Assembly: GCA_054601695.1 (NCBI GenBank)
Contig: BAAHQB010000071.1
Location: 186,001-250,000 of the forward strand
Reading direction: 5' to 3'
Length of the DNA: 64,000 nt
Source: Amorphochlora amoebiformis
Taxonomy: Eukaryota; Cercozoa; Chlorarachniophyceae
This document shows, one piece after another, positions 1-41,790 of this stretch (position 1 is the stretch's first letter; each line of letters begins with the position of its first letter). The notes beneath the pieces are model-generated. The model did not search any database. It had not been told where the DNA came from and saw nothing but the letters and a program-made list of their open reading frames with translations. Position numbers and translations under genes: made by a program.

Positions 1-79
1 ATTTACGAATGTGTTTTGGAACAGGTTCTGATGCGCTTTACACATATATACCAATATTTAAATACATATATATATATGA

Positions 80-110
<31 letters not shown>

Positions 111-606
111 ATAAATACATAGTATATATTATATATTTTATATATATAAATATATATATGTATTATATATATATATTTATATAGGTATAATATATATATA
201 TATATATATGTATATATACTTGTACGGATGTGTTTTGGAAGATTAAACAGATTCTGGTGCGTTACACCGTCGTAAAACTAATATATAAATATATATATAT
301 ATATATAATATATATACATACACATACATATATATATATATGTATATATATACATATATATATATATTGTCAATATAATATATGTATATGTAAACATTTA
401 GATATACATATACATATACATTTTCATATACATATACATATACATATACCTATACATATACATATACATATATATATATATAAATATAATATATAATATA
501 TATTATATATATATATATATATACATATACATATTCATTCATATATATATACATATACATGTACATATATATATATATATACATGCATATATATATATAT
601 ATATAT
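1..606. repeat. (TA)n/(CATA)n microsatellite with a diverged direct duplication
   Basis: Almost pure TA and TACA repeats with no credible exon. Two non-repetitive segments, about 3-42 and 222-268, are diverged copies of each other. They share gtgttttgga near the start and a tctg.tgcg core followed by ttaca. They look like the duplicated exon or intron edges seen elsewhere in the window. Confidence 0.8.
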
Positions 607-629
607 CGAAATCGTGGACATAAAAACGT

Positions 630-1950
630 ATACATACTCACACTAATATACACATGTCTCATATACACATGCACGTACATACATATACATATACACATAT
701 TAATATACACATGTCTCATATACATATGCACATACATACGTATACACATACACATATTAATATACACATGTCTCATATACATATGCACATACATACGTAT
801 ACACACACATATATTAATATACACATGTCTCATATACACATGCACATGCATACATATACATATACACATATTAATATACACATGTCTTATATACACATGC
901 ACATATATACATATACATATACACATATTAATATACACATGTCTTATATACACATGCACATGCATACATATACACATACACATATTAATATACACATGTC
1001 TCATATACACATGCACATGCATACATATACATATACACATATTAATATACACATGTCTTATATACATATGCACATACATACGTATACACACACATATATT
1101 AATATACACATGTCTCATATACACATGCACATGCATATACACATATTAATATACACATGTCTCATATACATATGCACATACATACGTATACACACACACA
1201 TATTAATATACACATGTCTCATATACACATACACATGCATACATATACATATACACATATTAATATACACATGTCTTATATACATATGCACATACATACG
1301 TATACACACACATATATTAATATACACATGTCTCATATACACATGCACATGCATACATATACATATACACATATTAATATACACATGTCTCATATACACA
1401 TGCACATACATACGTATACATATACACATATTAATATACACATGTCTTATATACACATGCACATGCATACATATACATATACACATATTAATATACACAT
1501 GTCTCATATACACATGCACATATATACATATACATATACACATATTAATATACACATGTCTTATATACACATGCACATGCATACATATACATATACACAT
1601 ATTAATATACACATGTCTTATATACACATGCACATGCATACATATACACATACACATATTAATATACACATGTCTCATATACACATGCACATATATACAT
1701 ATACATATACACATATTAATATACACATGTCTTATATACACATGCACATACATACATATACATATACACATATTAATATACACATGTCTCATATACACAT
1801 GCACATATATACATATACACATACACATATTAATATACACATGTCTTATATACACATGCACATATATACATATACATATACACATATTAATATACACATG
1901 TCTTATATACACATGCACATACATAAATATACACATACACATATGTACAC
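630..1950. repeat. 57-bp minisatellite, about 23 copies
   Basis: A head-to-tail array with a 57-base period, marked by ttaatatacacatgtct in every copy. Copies differ at a few positions: catgcacatgcata versus catatgcacatacatacg, and tctcatatac versus tcttatatac. The variants interleave, which suggests unequal exchange or higher-order structure. Because 57 is divisible by three and the unit lacks stops in several frames, both strands carry long open frames of 200-430 codons. These are repeat translations, not genes. Confidence 0.93.
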
Positions 1951-1971
1951 AATAGCATACATATACATTTT

Positions 1972-2060
<89 letters not shown>

Positions 2061-2063
2061 GTA

Positions 2064-2312
2064 TATATTTATATATATGTATACATATTCACATATGCAC
2101 ACAATAACACATTCTACACATTAATGTACACATTTGATATATACACATATACATGTTGTTGCAGCCTCTTCTTTAGTAGAAGTGTGATATATATTTATAT
2201 ATATGTATACATATTCACATATGCACACAATAACACATTCTACACATTAATGTACACATTTGATATATACACATATACATGTTGTTGCAGCCTCTTCTTT
2301 AGTAGAAGTGTG

Positions 2313-2315
<3 letters not shown>
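2064..2315. repeat. 126-bp direct tandem duplication
   Basis: Two nearly identical 126-base units (about 2064-2189 and 2190-2315). Each ends with the non-microsatellite motif gttgttgcagcctcttcttt followed by agtagaagtgtga. A related motif occurs at about 46892-46925. The stretch from 2316 to 2990 is TA/TG microsatellite, except a short candidate exon on the minus strand at about 2420-2456. Confidence 0.85.
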
Positions 2316-2377
<62 letters not shown>

Positions 2378-2480
2378 GTGCATATCTACGTATTAATATA
2401 CATATATTGAAATTATCCTACCTGGCTTTCCTTAGCGTTTGCTGTATGGCGCTCCTCAATACTGACAATTATACTCGAGG

Positions 2481-2522
<42 letters not shown>

Positions 2523-2538
2523 AATATGCAATATACAA

Positions 2539-2570
<32 letters not shown>

Positions 2571-2648
2571 CCATGTATGTAAATATATATATCTATATAT
2601 ATATATATACAATTTTTTTATACATATTTACTAAGTATATACACACAC

Positions 2649-2693
<45 letters not shown>

Positions 2694-2712
2694 TACTCAC
2701 ATGTGTAAATGC

Positions 2713-2758
<46 letters not shown>

Positions 2759-2900
2759 TATATATACATGTATATATATATATATATATTATTATATACA
2801 CATAATATATGTATACATTATTCATGTATATGTTACATATTTCTATACATTTACATGTATACCTACATATATATATATGCATATACACACACACACACAC

Positions 2901-2961
<61 letters not shown>

Positions 2962-2990
2962 TGTATATACATTTATATATACATATATAC

Positions 2991-3270
2991 TCATATGTTA
3001 AGATTAATAGTAATATGGAACCGTTTGTCGATTTGTTGAGGTGAGAGGTCAAGAGGGCTTGCCGGGAGAGATTTATGACTCTTATAGGCAAGGTTGAAGC
3101 TGTATAATATATATATATATATATATGCAATATTATACATATATGTATGTATGCGTACATATAATATATATACATATATGCATATATTTACACACACGTA
3201 CAAACATATACATACAGATGACATATATTGTCCTAAATTTATACGTACAGTATGCAAGATACATACGTAA

Positions 3271-3301
<31 letters not shown>

Positions 3302-3723
3302 AATATATATATATATATATTTATATGTTTCATGATGTACATATATATATATATATATAATATATATAATATATATATATATATATGTATATATATGCAT
3401 ATAACATACGTATATTTGTTACCCCCGTGTCTTGATAAATAAATGACCGGTATCACTTAATTAAATATTCATATTATATACATATATATATATATATATT
3501 TAAATATATACATATATATATATATGTCTAAATATAAATATTTACATATGTTCTGTTATTTATTACCCCCAAGGTCCTCCAAAGCTGATAATAAATGACC
3601 GATACGCGTGAACGTGATCAAATACCGACTTCAAGGTACTATACATGTATATATATATAACTATATATATATATATATATATATATCTAACTATATATAT
3701 ATATTTACATATATACAGATATA

Positions 3724-3768
<45 letters not shown>

Positions 3769-3830
3769 GCTATAGACAGACAAGTGTGCTTATATATGTC
3801 TAAATACGTATACAAACATACACACGTAAG

Positions 3831-3864
<34 letters not shown>

Positions 3865-4182
3865 TATCTCATTTTTATATACAAAAATGTATGTATATAT
3901 GTATGCATACATATATGAATTATATATACATATATATTTAAATATACATGTATATATGTGTCTGTTGGCGAGATATATGTACATACATTCTATATATATA
4001 TATATATATATGTATATGTATAATTTATCACCTACATATATATATAATATATATATATATATATGGTATAGTTTTTATGTAATATATGTATATATATATA
4101 TATATATATACCTTATATTATGTCACCTACATCGGATCGTAGCAAACGTTAATCGTATGTATAGATAGAGTATATTATATAC

Positions 4183-4219
<37 letters not shown>

Positions 4220-4445
4220 TATGTGTATTGACAAATATAAAAATATATACAAATATTTATCTAGTTATCTATGGATTGGTAGTCATTAGTATTTTAAAAA
4301 AATATATATTTATATATATATATAGACATATATATATATATATACCCTCTAAGTATACATATATAACATATGTACATATACATTTTATACACGTATACAT
4401 ACATGTATATATATATATATACATGTATGCATACATATATACATG

Positions 4446-4485
<40 letters not shown>

Positions 4486-4897
4486 CATTTCATATAACCA
4501 CCTATGAATGGTAGCAAAAGACGACCCGGCATTAATCAGGTCTGCAGCCTATCCAAATAGAGACATCTTATACTAAAACCTCACGTCTCTCTCTTTCTCT
4601 GACGTCTCTCTCTTTCTCTGTCATCTCTCTCTCTCCCTCTCTCTCTCCCTCTTTTTCTCTCTCTCTCCCTCTTTTTCTCTCTCTCTCTCTCCCTCTTTCT
4701 CTCTCTCTCTCTCCCTCTTTCTCTCTCTCTCTCTCCCTCTTTCTCTCTCTCTCTCTCTCTCCCCCTCTCTCCTCGCTATGTTCTCTCTTCCTCTCTCTTC
4801 TCTCTTCTCTCTCTCTCTCTCCCCCTCTCTCCTCGCTATGTTCTCTCTTCCTCTCTCTTCTCTCTTCTCTCTCTCTCTCTCTCTTCTCTCCCTCTCC

Positions 4898-4928
<31 letters not shown>

Positions 4929-5422
4929 TCTCTATCTCTCTCTTCTCTCTCTCTCTCTTTTCTCCCTCTCTCTGTCTCTTTTCCCTCTCTCTCCCTCCAC
5001 TCTCTCCTCTCTCTCTCTCTCTCCTCTTTCTTCTCTCTCTCTCTCTTCTCTCTTCTCTCTCTATTCTCCCTCTCTTCTCTCTTCTCTCTCTATTCTCCCT
5101 CTCTCTCTCTATTCTCCCTCTCTCTCTCTCTCTCTCTTTTCTCTCTCTCTCTTCTCTCTCTCTCTTCTCTTCTCTCTCTCTCTTTTCTCTCTCTTTCTCT
5201 TCTCTCTCTCCTCTCTCTCTCTCTCTTCTCTCTCTCCTCTCTCTCTCTTCTCTCTCTCTCTTCTCTCTCCGTCTTCCCCCCCCCCCTCTCTCTCTTCTCT
5301 CTCTCTCTCCTCTCTCTTCTCTCCCTCTCTCTCCCAATTGTAATCTAAACACCCTATGGAGATAGATGTATCTTAAACCTTCTCTCTCTCTCTCCTCTCT
5401 CTCTCTCTCTTCTCTCTCTTTC

Positions 5423-5491
<69 letters not shown>

Positions 5492-5777
5492 TCTCTCTCT
5501 TTCCTCTCTCTCTCTCATTCTTCTCATTTTTACCGTCGATTGAGTAACAAGACAGCCCCCAGGGTTGAGTTTCTTGTCGGCTACGTGCTTGTAAAAGTCT
5601 AACATAGAAATAAAGTATATTTATACATGTGTATATATATACATATATATATATATATATTAATTTATGTATAAATATATTTATATGTGTTTTAAAGTGT
5701 TATATATATACATATATATATATATACATATAATATATGACAATATATATATATATAACAATATACATGTATATATG

Positions 5778-5828
<51 letters not shown>

Positions 5829-6045
5829 TTGTGTGTGTGTGTATATATATATGTGTATATATGTGTATAATATATATGTATGTGTGTATATGATATACAT
5901 ATATATATTATATATATATATATATATAATATATATATATTACTTTAGTATGTATATGTGTATAACTGGGTGTAGCTAAAAAAATACATATATATTACAT
6001 ACATATAATATATGCATATAGATATGCAATATATACATATATACA

Positions 6046-6111
<66 letters not shown>

Positions 6112-6117
6112 TAATAA

Positions 6118-6150
<33 letters not shown>

Positions 6151-6263
6151 TATATATATGTGTATGTGTGTATATATAACATACATAAATCTACCCTGGG
6201 TATAGAGCTTGTAACCAGGGCCTGCCTCTACTGGATCAGCGATATCCTATAGGTCATATATAT

Positions 6264-6310
<47 letters not shown>

Positions 6311-6375
6311 GTGTGTGTGTGTGTATGTGCGTAACATATGTAGTATATTACCATGTGTAAATATCGATAAAAACT

Positions 6376-6463
<88 letters not shown>

Positions 6464-6487
6464 GTACAGCTTTTTTTTTAATATTTT

Positions 6488-6532
<45 letters not shown>

Positions 6533-6572
6533 CTAGATTTCTACATATATACATATATACATATATACATAT

Positions 6573-6608
<36 letters not shown>

Positions 6609-6671
6609 TAGGTCTAAATATATTAAATGAACACATATGTGCATACAAGTATATCTTAATATGTATTATAT

Positions 6672-6716
<45 letters not shown>

Positions 6717-6869
6717 TGTATATTACCATAACTACGACATCAAACTTTTCCTTCGTGTCCATCATGTAGGCATATGCATCGCCGTATACTACCTACATAT
6801 ATATATATATTATATATATATATATATATATATGTATATTTACATGTGATATAATATATTTATATATAT

Positions 6870-6966
<97 letters not shown>

Positions 6967-6985
6967 TATGTGTTTACACATATAT

Positions 6986-7074
<89 letters not shown>

Positions 7075-7129
7075 TACATATATATTATATATATACATAC
7101 ATACACACATAATATATATGTATATACAT

Positions 7130-7212
<83 letters not shown>

Positions 7213-7272
7213 ATATACACTGTATTTTATATGCGCATATATACTTAAGTATATATACATACATATAGAAAC

Positions 7273-7304
<32 letters not shown>

Positions 7305-7403
7305 TTCTATGTACAAATTCTTCATATTACATATTCGTACACTCCTATATTTCCCTACTCTCACATTTACTCTTATCTTATTAATACGTAAATATACATA
7401 TAC

Positions 7404-7435
<32 letters not shown>

Positions 7436-7588
7436 TACACCCTCTCTTTCCCCCTCTCTTCTCCCTCCCAAACCCTTACGCCGTCAATCTCTCCCCTCTC
7501 CCTCTCTCTCTCAAAAAATCTCTCTCTCTCTCTCCCCTCTTTCTCACTCTCTTCGTATCTAACTTTTCTATCTATCCACCTGTTTGTG

Positions 7589-7627
<39 letters not shown>

Positions 7628-7921
7628 CCCCCTCTTCCTCTCTCTATGTCTCTCCCTCCCTCTCACTCTCTTCCCAAATCTACCAATGACTTCTCACCCC
7701 TAGACCCCCCGCAATGCCCTCCCCTTCTCTCTCTCCTCTCTGCACTTTCTCGTTTCCTTTCGAAACAGAATATAAAAGTGCATAGCGTGTCACCCTGAGT
7801 GACCTTGAGTCGAGGGTCCTTAATGCAGCCGTCGTGCCACGAGGGAAGTTCTTTTATACATTGCTTGCAAGCTTCCTCGTCTATGTCCACCTATATATAT
7901 ATATATATATATATAATATTT

Positions 7922-7972
<51 letters not shown>

Positions 7973-8617
7973 GTGTGTATATATATGTATGCATACGCAT
8001 AAATATGGGGGTGTATGCATACATACATATGTATGTATAACGTGTGTGTGTGTATGTATGGTGTATGAATGAATGTATGTTTGTATGTATCTAGCTGGGT
8101 GGTCGTAGGTATGTATGTGTTGCATGTGCGGGATGTCTGATAAGCAAATATATTATACGCACATACACACACATATATATTACACCACACAAACAGTATA
8201 TACTCAACATTTGTCTCGCTATAAATATTACACCCGATCAGGATACCAGCTGTCCCCATTCGTTCCCCGCGGTGCTTGCGAGGCACCCGAGGTTCGTAGG
8301 GAAATGAATGGCGCTTGGTAAGAATCCTCATAGGATGTACAAGCGAGTGTGTTATTTTTATAAGTGTATTGATGTGTGTATGTAGATATGTGTGTTGTGT
8401 AAGTGCGTGCACATGTAATGTGAAAGTGTGCATGTTACGTACGTGTGGTACATATGTGGACATGTAATGCATATGTATATATATATATATATTTGTATAT
8501 ATATATATGTACACATATATATATATATATATTGTAAATATAATATGTTTATATATATATATATAATATATATATATATATATGTATAATATATATATAT
8601 ATACATATGTATGTATA

Positions 8618-8654
<37 letters not shown>

Positions 8655-9093
8655 ATATATTGTAAATATAATATGTTTATATATATATATATAATATAAT
8701 GTATTTATATTTGTATTCATATTTCTGTATATATTTATATATATGTATATATATTTACATAATGATATAAAGACATATATATATATATATATATATTTAC
8801 ATAATGATATATAGACATATATATATATATATATACATATATATTCGTACATACATACAACGATATACTCTACAAATAATATTAAGCATAGGAGATCTTA
8901 TAATACTCATCCAATCAGAAACCAGTTGTCCCCATTCGTTCCCCGCGGTGCTTGCGAGGCACCCGAGGTTCGTAGGGAAATGAATGGCGCTTGGTAAGAA
9001 ATCATCATAGGATGGTATAAATAGATTTGTATTTTATGCAATATCCTTGTATTCATAAAATATATATGTATGTATATGTATCTACTTAGATGC

Positions 9094-9125
<32 letters not shown>

Positions 9126-9272
9126 TGCATGTAAAATACCATAACGCACTTTTCGACCGACTTATATTTTAGAATCTCGCGCGCCGTCGCGAACTCACCT
9201 CCACCCCCAATGAATACCGTCCTATTGTTTAGTAACGTTTTGTAAATATTATATATATATATGTATAGATAT

Positions 9273-9318
<46 letters not shown>

Positions 9319-9420
9319 CGAAACAGTACTGTATTGTACACAATGCATAATTTCATAATATGTATGTGTACTGTATATACATATATATATATATATATAT
9401 ATTACTGTATATATATATAA

Positions 9421-9465
<45 letters not shown>

Positions 9466-9760
9466 TATACATATATATATACATGTATATATACACTTAA
9501 TACATATGTATGTAAATATTTATATACGTACACACACACATATATACACACACATATAATATATAGCCCAAAATCCCGGAAAATTTGGACTTATGATCGT
9601 GTTCTGTGGGTCTTTCTTACTTGGGTGCACTATGGAGGGTAAGCGCAGGCTTGACTAAGGACTCGTGGTAGATGAACTCATCTAATTCAGAACTCTGGAT
9701 CTGTTTGTCCATGAACAGGGCCCGACCAAATGCTGGATTTTGGACATGTTTGAATGGGTG
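2991..9760 (-). CDS. ACL5: ACL5-type aminopropyltransferase (thermospermine/spermidine synthase family)
   Basis: Transfers an aminopropyl group from decarboxylated SAM to a polyamine; cytosolic by family. Exons in transcript order: 9621-9732 (homology extends to about 9755), 9140-9221, 7794-7890, 6727-6788, 6195-6246, 5534-5598, 4502-4548, 3567-3638, 2991-3099. All joins keep phase with GT/AG borders. Visible motifs: FGRALFMD and [14 protein letters not shown]; the glycine-rich cofactor loop [34 protein letters not shown]; the catalytic-region [45 protein letters not shown]. The DP.EAGP..LYT..FY pattern fits the ACL5 branch better than classical spermidine synthase. The N-terminal substrate region is not located. 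The last exon stops soon after IDKR, short of the usual C-terminal block; an exon near 2420-2456 ([13 protein letters not shown]) may supply it. Divergent from the zinc-finger gene. Family certain, substrate specificity inferred. Confidence 0.93.
4580..5535. repeat. (CT)n polypyrimidine tract, about 950 bp
   Basis: Imperfect CT tract on the plus strand, so GA on the transcribed sense strand, inside an intron of the ACL5-like gene. It contains an exact internal duplication (ccccctctctcctcgctatg plus flanks at about 4758-4820 and 4820-4870). Open frames across it on both strands encode only LS/SL or ER/RE repeats. Confidence 0.92.
7440..7740. repeat. Imperfect (CT)n tract
   Basis: C/T-rich intron sequence between the 7794-7890 and 6727-6788 exons of the ACL5-like gene. 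No splice-compatible coding segment seen. Confidence 0.7.
8225..9008. repeat. Near-identical ~90-bp direct repeat pair (about 8235-8330 and 8922-9008)
   Basis: Both copies contain gtccccattcgttccccgcg, then gtgcttgcgaggcacccgag and gttcgtagggaaatgaatgg, followed by cgcttggtaag. They are far more GC-rich than their surroundings. Both lie in one intron of the ACL5-like gene. Divergence at the edges and near-identity inside fits a recent duplication or a short dispersed element. No coding frame is conserved in both. Confidence 0.9.
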
Positions 9761-9770
9761 TGGATATGTT

Positions 9771-10350
<580 letters not shown>

Positions 10351-11153
10351 ATGTATTTATTTACGAAAGATATCATTACATCCCCTCCTCATCGGCCAAC
10401 ACGTGTTACAAGAGATACACAAGGTATGGTACTATCCCTTACCAGTGGTGCGAACGACGGCATTCTCCTGGAATGCGGACTTACCGACGAAAAACAACTC
10501 GTCGACTTGAATCTGGGAACACAACAAAGCCACATTACTGATATTACTCACAACGCACTCAAAACCGCTTAACCGTCAGATTAGCTCCTAATATGAGAAC
10601 GTGTGCTTCTCTCGCTCTACCACTAGGGAAAACTCCGCACTCATTCATATCACAGCGGTCTCTCCACGTACCTGACGCTTGAGGCCGGTCGCTTGGTTCT
10701 CCGTCATTGTCTAAGAGGCGAGAAGGTCAGCGACAATTGTCACGTGCCCCCATTTACGGGCCACAGCCAGCCGGAGGGTGCTCCAGCGAGCGGGGGGCAC
10801 CTGTAGGGACTGGTTTGGGGTGGGGGAAGGATACCAGTCCAAGGGTCATCTTCGAGTCCTCTTTTTTCCCGGTCTGCTGGCCTTGGGAACTCATCTTTCT
10901 TCCTGTGCGGACTGGATTTAGTGTATTGGAATAATATGGGAATTTCCCCGAAACCCGGAATCCCATAGCCCTTGGAGTCAACTCCCAAGAGGGTCAATAT
11001 CGTCTTGCGCACCATAAAAAGCCGAAATATACCGACAAATTAAGAAATCTTTCCGAGCAAGTTCGGAGCAACGCACCGGCCGAATTTCTCTTTGATTGGA
11101 AAAAAAGCGGCTTAGTGGGCCCCGAGCCGTGTCGGAGGTCACATCCAAGCCGC
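10351..11153. promoter_or_regulatory. GC-richer spacer between divergent genes, probable shared 5' region
   Basis: Non-repetitive DNA lying upstream of both the minus-strand ACL5-like gene and the plus-strand zinc-finger gene. On the minus strand two short segments are bounded by strong splice signals: 10485-10512 (cccag acceptor, gtaagt donor) and 10443-10467 (ttccag acceptor, gtaagg donor). They may be 5' exons of the ACL5-like gene. A plus-strand open frame of 73 codons (10351-10572) overlaps them. From 10935 the plus frame is open into the first zinc-finger-gene exon, so that exon may start earlier than annotated. No promoter motif could be identified with confidence. Confidence 0.45.
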
Positions 11154-18414
<7,261 letters not shown>

Positions 18415-18956
18415 GATCTGATAGTTATGAACTCGCGTGGCTATCTCTAGTATCTAGATAGAGTTAACTTGCATGAGAAAAACTATCGAGTTTATATACA
18501 TCCATCTTACACGTCTAGATATGTGTATATCTAGTGATTTTGATGTTTTCCCAAGTGTAACTGGCTGGACTGCTGGAGAACAAGTACCACTACTAGTAAT
18601 GTCGGTATATGTTTTCTAGATTATCTGGACATGTCCGGTACCTAGGGTACTAGAGTATGTCTAGTGTGATAAAAACTAATCTATATCCTAGATACCGCTA
18701 ACTAGATACACTTGATATGCTCATATATGTAGTAATATCTATAGTTTACGTATATAATCTAGATAATTAGATATATATGTATGATAATCTAGATAATTAT
18801 TACTAGTATTAGTGGAGCAGTAATTGAGCTAACTAGTGAGATTTGACTGCGGATCATTTGATAACGGCTAAGTTTGGGCAAGCAGTCAATGAAAACTCTA
18901 CAAGTTTGCATCCACGGATAGATCTAGACAATATAGCCCATTTGAGTAGTTACTTC
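18415..18956. other. CTAG-rich convergent intergenic region
   Basis: A non-microsatellite, AT-rich spacer between the 3' ends of the plus zinc-finger gene and the minus DDT gene. It is strikingly rich in CTAG, often as tctagat or actagt (more than a dozen by eye). The 18-mer tatctctagtatctagat at about 18442 recurs exactly in the other convergent spacer at about 43535. No gene seen; it presumably holds both 3' UTRs and polyadenylation signals. Confidence 0.7.
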
Positions 18957-38631
<19,675 letters not shown>

Positions 38632-39329
38632 TCGACTGAAAACGGAGTAAAAACGAGGACAGACGAGGTGAGTATTTAGATTCGCAGGATGGAAAGGGGA
38701 GAATTGAGAGAGAGAGAGAAAGGAAGAGAGAAAGAGAAGGAAACAAAAAGACAAGGAAAAGAGAGATCAAAGTTGTGTGAATAGCGCATTTCCCGTAACG
38801 GTTGCTTCCGGCGGGAAGGTTTCTAACTTCCTTTCAAAATGCACAATCTCTTGCGCCGATCATAGCGGGAGAGAGAAGAGGCACGGAAGAGATAGAGAAG
38901 GAAAAAAGGAAGGCTTGAAAGAGGGAGAGGAAGAGTGGATAGATACAGGACACAGGGTGCGAAGGGAGAAAAGGAAAGAGAGAAGATAGTACAAGAAGGC
39001 AACGGAGAGGGATTCAGAAGTAACAGAGAGTTAATTTGAGACCGTGGGAAAGAGAGAGGAAGACCAAGAACACAGTATATCTCTATGTTCACGTAACCAC
39101 TGTCCTTCTGATCGCCCATACCCGCCAAGACCGCCAAGGACGTAAACACATACCTCCAGCTTCCTAAGCCTCGCCTACCAATCCCCTCACCCAAATATCC
39201 GTTCTCCCTGGTCTCATCCTTTCCTATCATCGTCGCACCATCTCTCATCTGCATCCTCCCCTCATTCTCGCCCTTGTGGTATCCTCTCTCACCCCACTCG
39301 TTCGGCCCTCCGCTCCAGTCAGATCGGCC
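38632..39329. promoter_or_regulatory. Probable bidirectional promoter region
   Basis: About 700 bases, free of TA microsatellite, between the putative start of the minus DDT gene and the ATG of the plus gene. It contains a GA-rich block (38690-39040) followed by C-rich sequence. No specific motif is claimed; the inference rests on head-to-head gene order and base composition. Confidence 0.45.
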
Positions 39330-39625
39330 ATGAGCAAACGAGTCAGGGCGAGAGGAGTGGGGATGGCGGCTCGTCGGCTACGGGGAGGGGAGGGAGGAAA
39401 CAAAGGTCAGAGATGTACGTAAGTGTGTGGATCTGGTTTGGTTTGAGGGTGTGCGTTTACATGTGTGCAGAGGAGCTACAGGAATATCGGAGCAAGTGGG
39501 ATGATATGTGTTTTGACGAAACGGAGGAAAGTGGGGGGGGAGAGGAGGTGAGGTATCCAGGTGAGGTTTATCTTTACATACATACGTACTACACACGCAT
39601 ACCATATTAAATATTATTATGTATG

Positions 39626-39695
<70 letters not shown>

Positions 39696-39749
39696 TATCT
39701 ACATACATACATGTACCTACATATACATTACATACATACACATACCTTC

Positions 39750-39780
<31 letters not shown>

Positions 39781-41066
39781 TATATATATATACTTTATAT
39801 ATATGAAATTTACATTTATATATGAATATAGTATATATATATATATATATGCTATTAATACTATATATATATATATATATATATTGTATAATATATATAT
39901 ATATATTCATACAGATGTTTATGCTGTACATACGCTACATTCTTCCAGGAGAGATGGGATACGATCTACGCGATCCGACGTACCGGGAGATCATACCCGT
40001 GCAGGTTCAGCGAAAAAAGAGAGGCAAAAAGATATGGGTTAAAGATCGGCGACTCAGATAGAGAGAAAGAGAAGATAGAGAGATGGGAGAAAGAGAGAAG
40101 AGGAAAGAGAGGAGAGAGGGAGAGAGAGAGAGAGATGGATATAGAGAGACGAGAGAAGGGAGCAGAGAAGGAAGCAGAGAAGGGAGGAGAGAAGGGAGGA
40201 GAGAGGGAGAGCGATGGATAGATGTAGAGAGAGGAGAAAAGAAAGGAGAGAGGGAGATAGGTAGTGAGGAGAGAAAAGAGGAGAAGGAGAAAGAGATAGT
40301 TGGAGAGGAGGCAAGAAAGAGAGGTAGAGGAAAGACAACAGGTGACAGAGTTAGAGAAAGGGAGGAGAGAGTTAAAAAGAGAGGGAGATATAGGAAACAC
40401 ACATAGTAAGAAAAGAGAGAGAGAGAGAGGACAAGCACACAGAGACAAGAGACACATCGAGAGATAGAGAGAGAGAAGACACAAAGAGAGTGATAGAGAG
40501 AGGAGAGAGTGTGAGTGAGAGAGGGATCGAATGAACAGAGAGAGAAGGCGCGCTCTTTCTAATATCTCTATTCGATTCCTTCTCCTCTCCTAATCCCTCA
40601 TGCTAACCCCCTTTGTTGAGGGGAATTTCTACCAGGAATCGAACGGGATGTACGCGTTCATTTGATATTTCTCCTATCTCTGTCTCTCTCTTTCTTGAGA
40701 GAAATTACTACCGGCATCTAATAGGATGTACGCGGCAATTAGATGGTTCTCCTGTCTATCTCTCTCTCTTAAGGGAATTTCCCACCTGCCATCGAATAGC
40801 ATGTACGAGTCTATTAGATGTTGTGTTTCTCTTCTCTCTCTCTTTCTCTTTCTTGAGGGAACTACTACCGGCATTCAATGAGATGTACGCGTCTAGTAGA
40901 TGTTCCTCATTCTGTATCTCTCTCTCTTCCTCCAGGGGAATTACTACCAGCCATCCAATGGAATGTACGCGTCGATTAGAGGGCGGAAGGTCGTGGCTTC
41001 GAACCAAGAGATCATTGGATTTATATATATGCAGGTATACATAACTAAATACATATTTTATATATC

Positions 41067-41100
<34 letters not shown>

Positions 41101-41296
41101 TGTATGAATTGTGTGGAATATACATGTCTATAAATATACATATATATATATATATGTATATATAATGTATATTATATATGCACACATGTATATTTATATA
41201 CGTGTACAGATACGTATATCATACATATATATATATATATATATATATAAACAATATATATATATATATATATATATATTAAGACATCATTGGATC

Positions 41297-41333
<37 letters not shown>

Positions 41334-41356
41334 GAAGGTGATCTATGTACATGAAC

Positions 41357-41419
<63 letters not shown>

Positions 41420-41465
41420 TATTTATAAATATATATATATATATATGTGTGTGTATATTATATAT

Positions 41466-41535
<70 letters not shown>

Positions 41536-41545
41536 CATGTATGTA

Positions 41546-41584
<39 letters not shown>

Positions 41585-41746
41585 TATACATATTATATAT
41601 AAATATACATATGTATATCTATTTCAAATACATATATACACATATGTAGATACTATATTCGAGGGCGTACGTACAGACATCTTGGAAATGCACATACAAC
41701 ATAGAACACCTACCTACATGTGTATGCAGTTCGTATGCACATGAAC

Positions 41747-41790
<44 letters not shown>

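Noticed and set aside
654-1955. A 433-codon plus-strand frame and several overlapping long frames
   Set aside because: They are translations of the 57-bp minisatellite, open in several frames on both strands.
4621-5365. Long ER/RE- or LS-repeat proteins in CT/GA tracts (also 19.1-19.5, 40.0-40.5, 50.7-51.1, 57 kb)
   Set aside because: Dinucleotide tracts are open in several frames on both strands, with no splice-consistent links and no complex sequence.
10351-10572. 73-codon plus-strand protein
   Set aside because: Its N-terminal part is microsatellite-derived, and minus-strand splice signals of higher quality overlap it. Left as uncertain.
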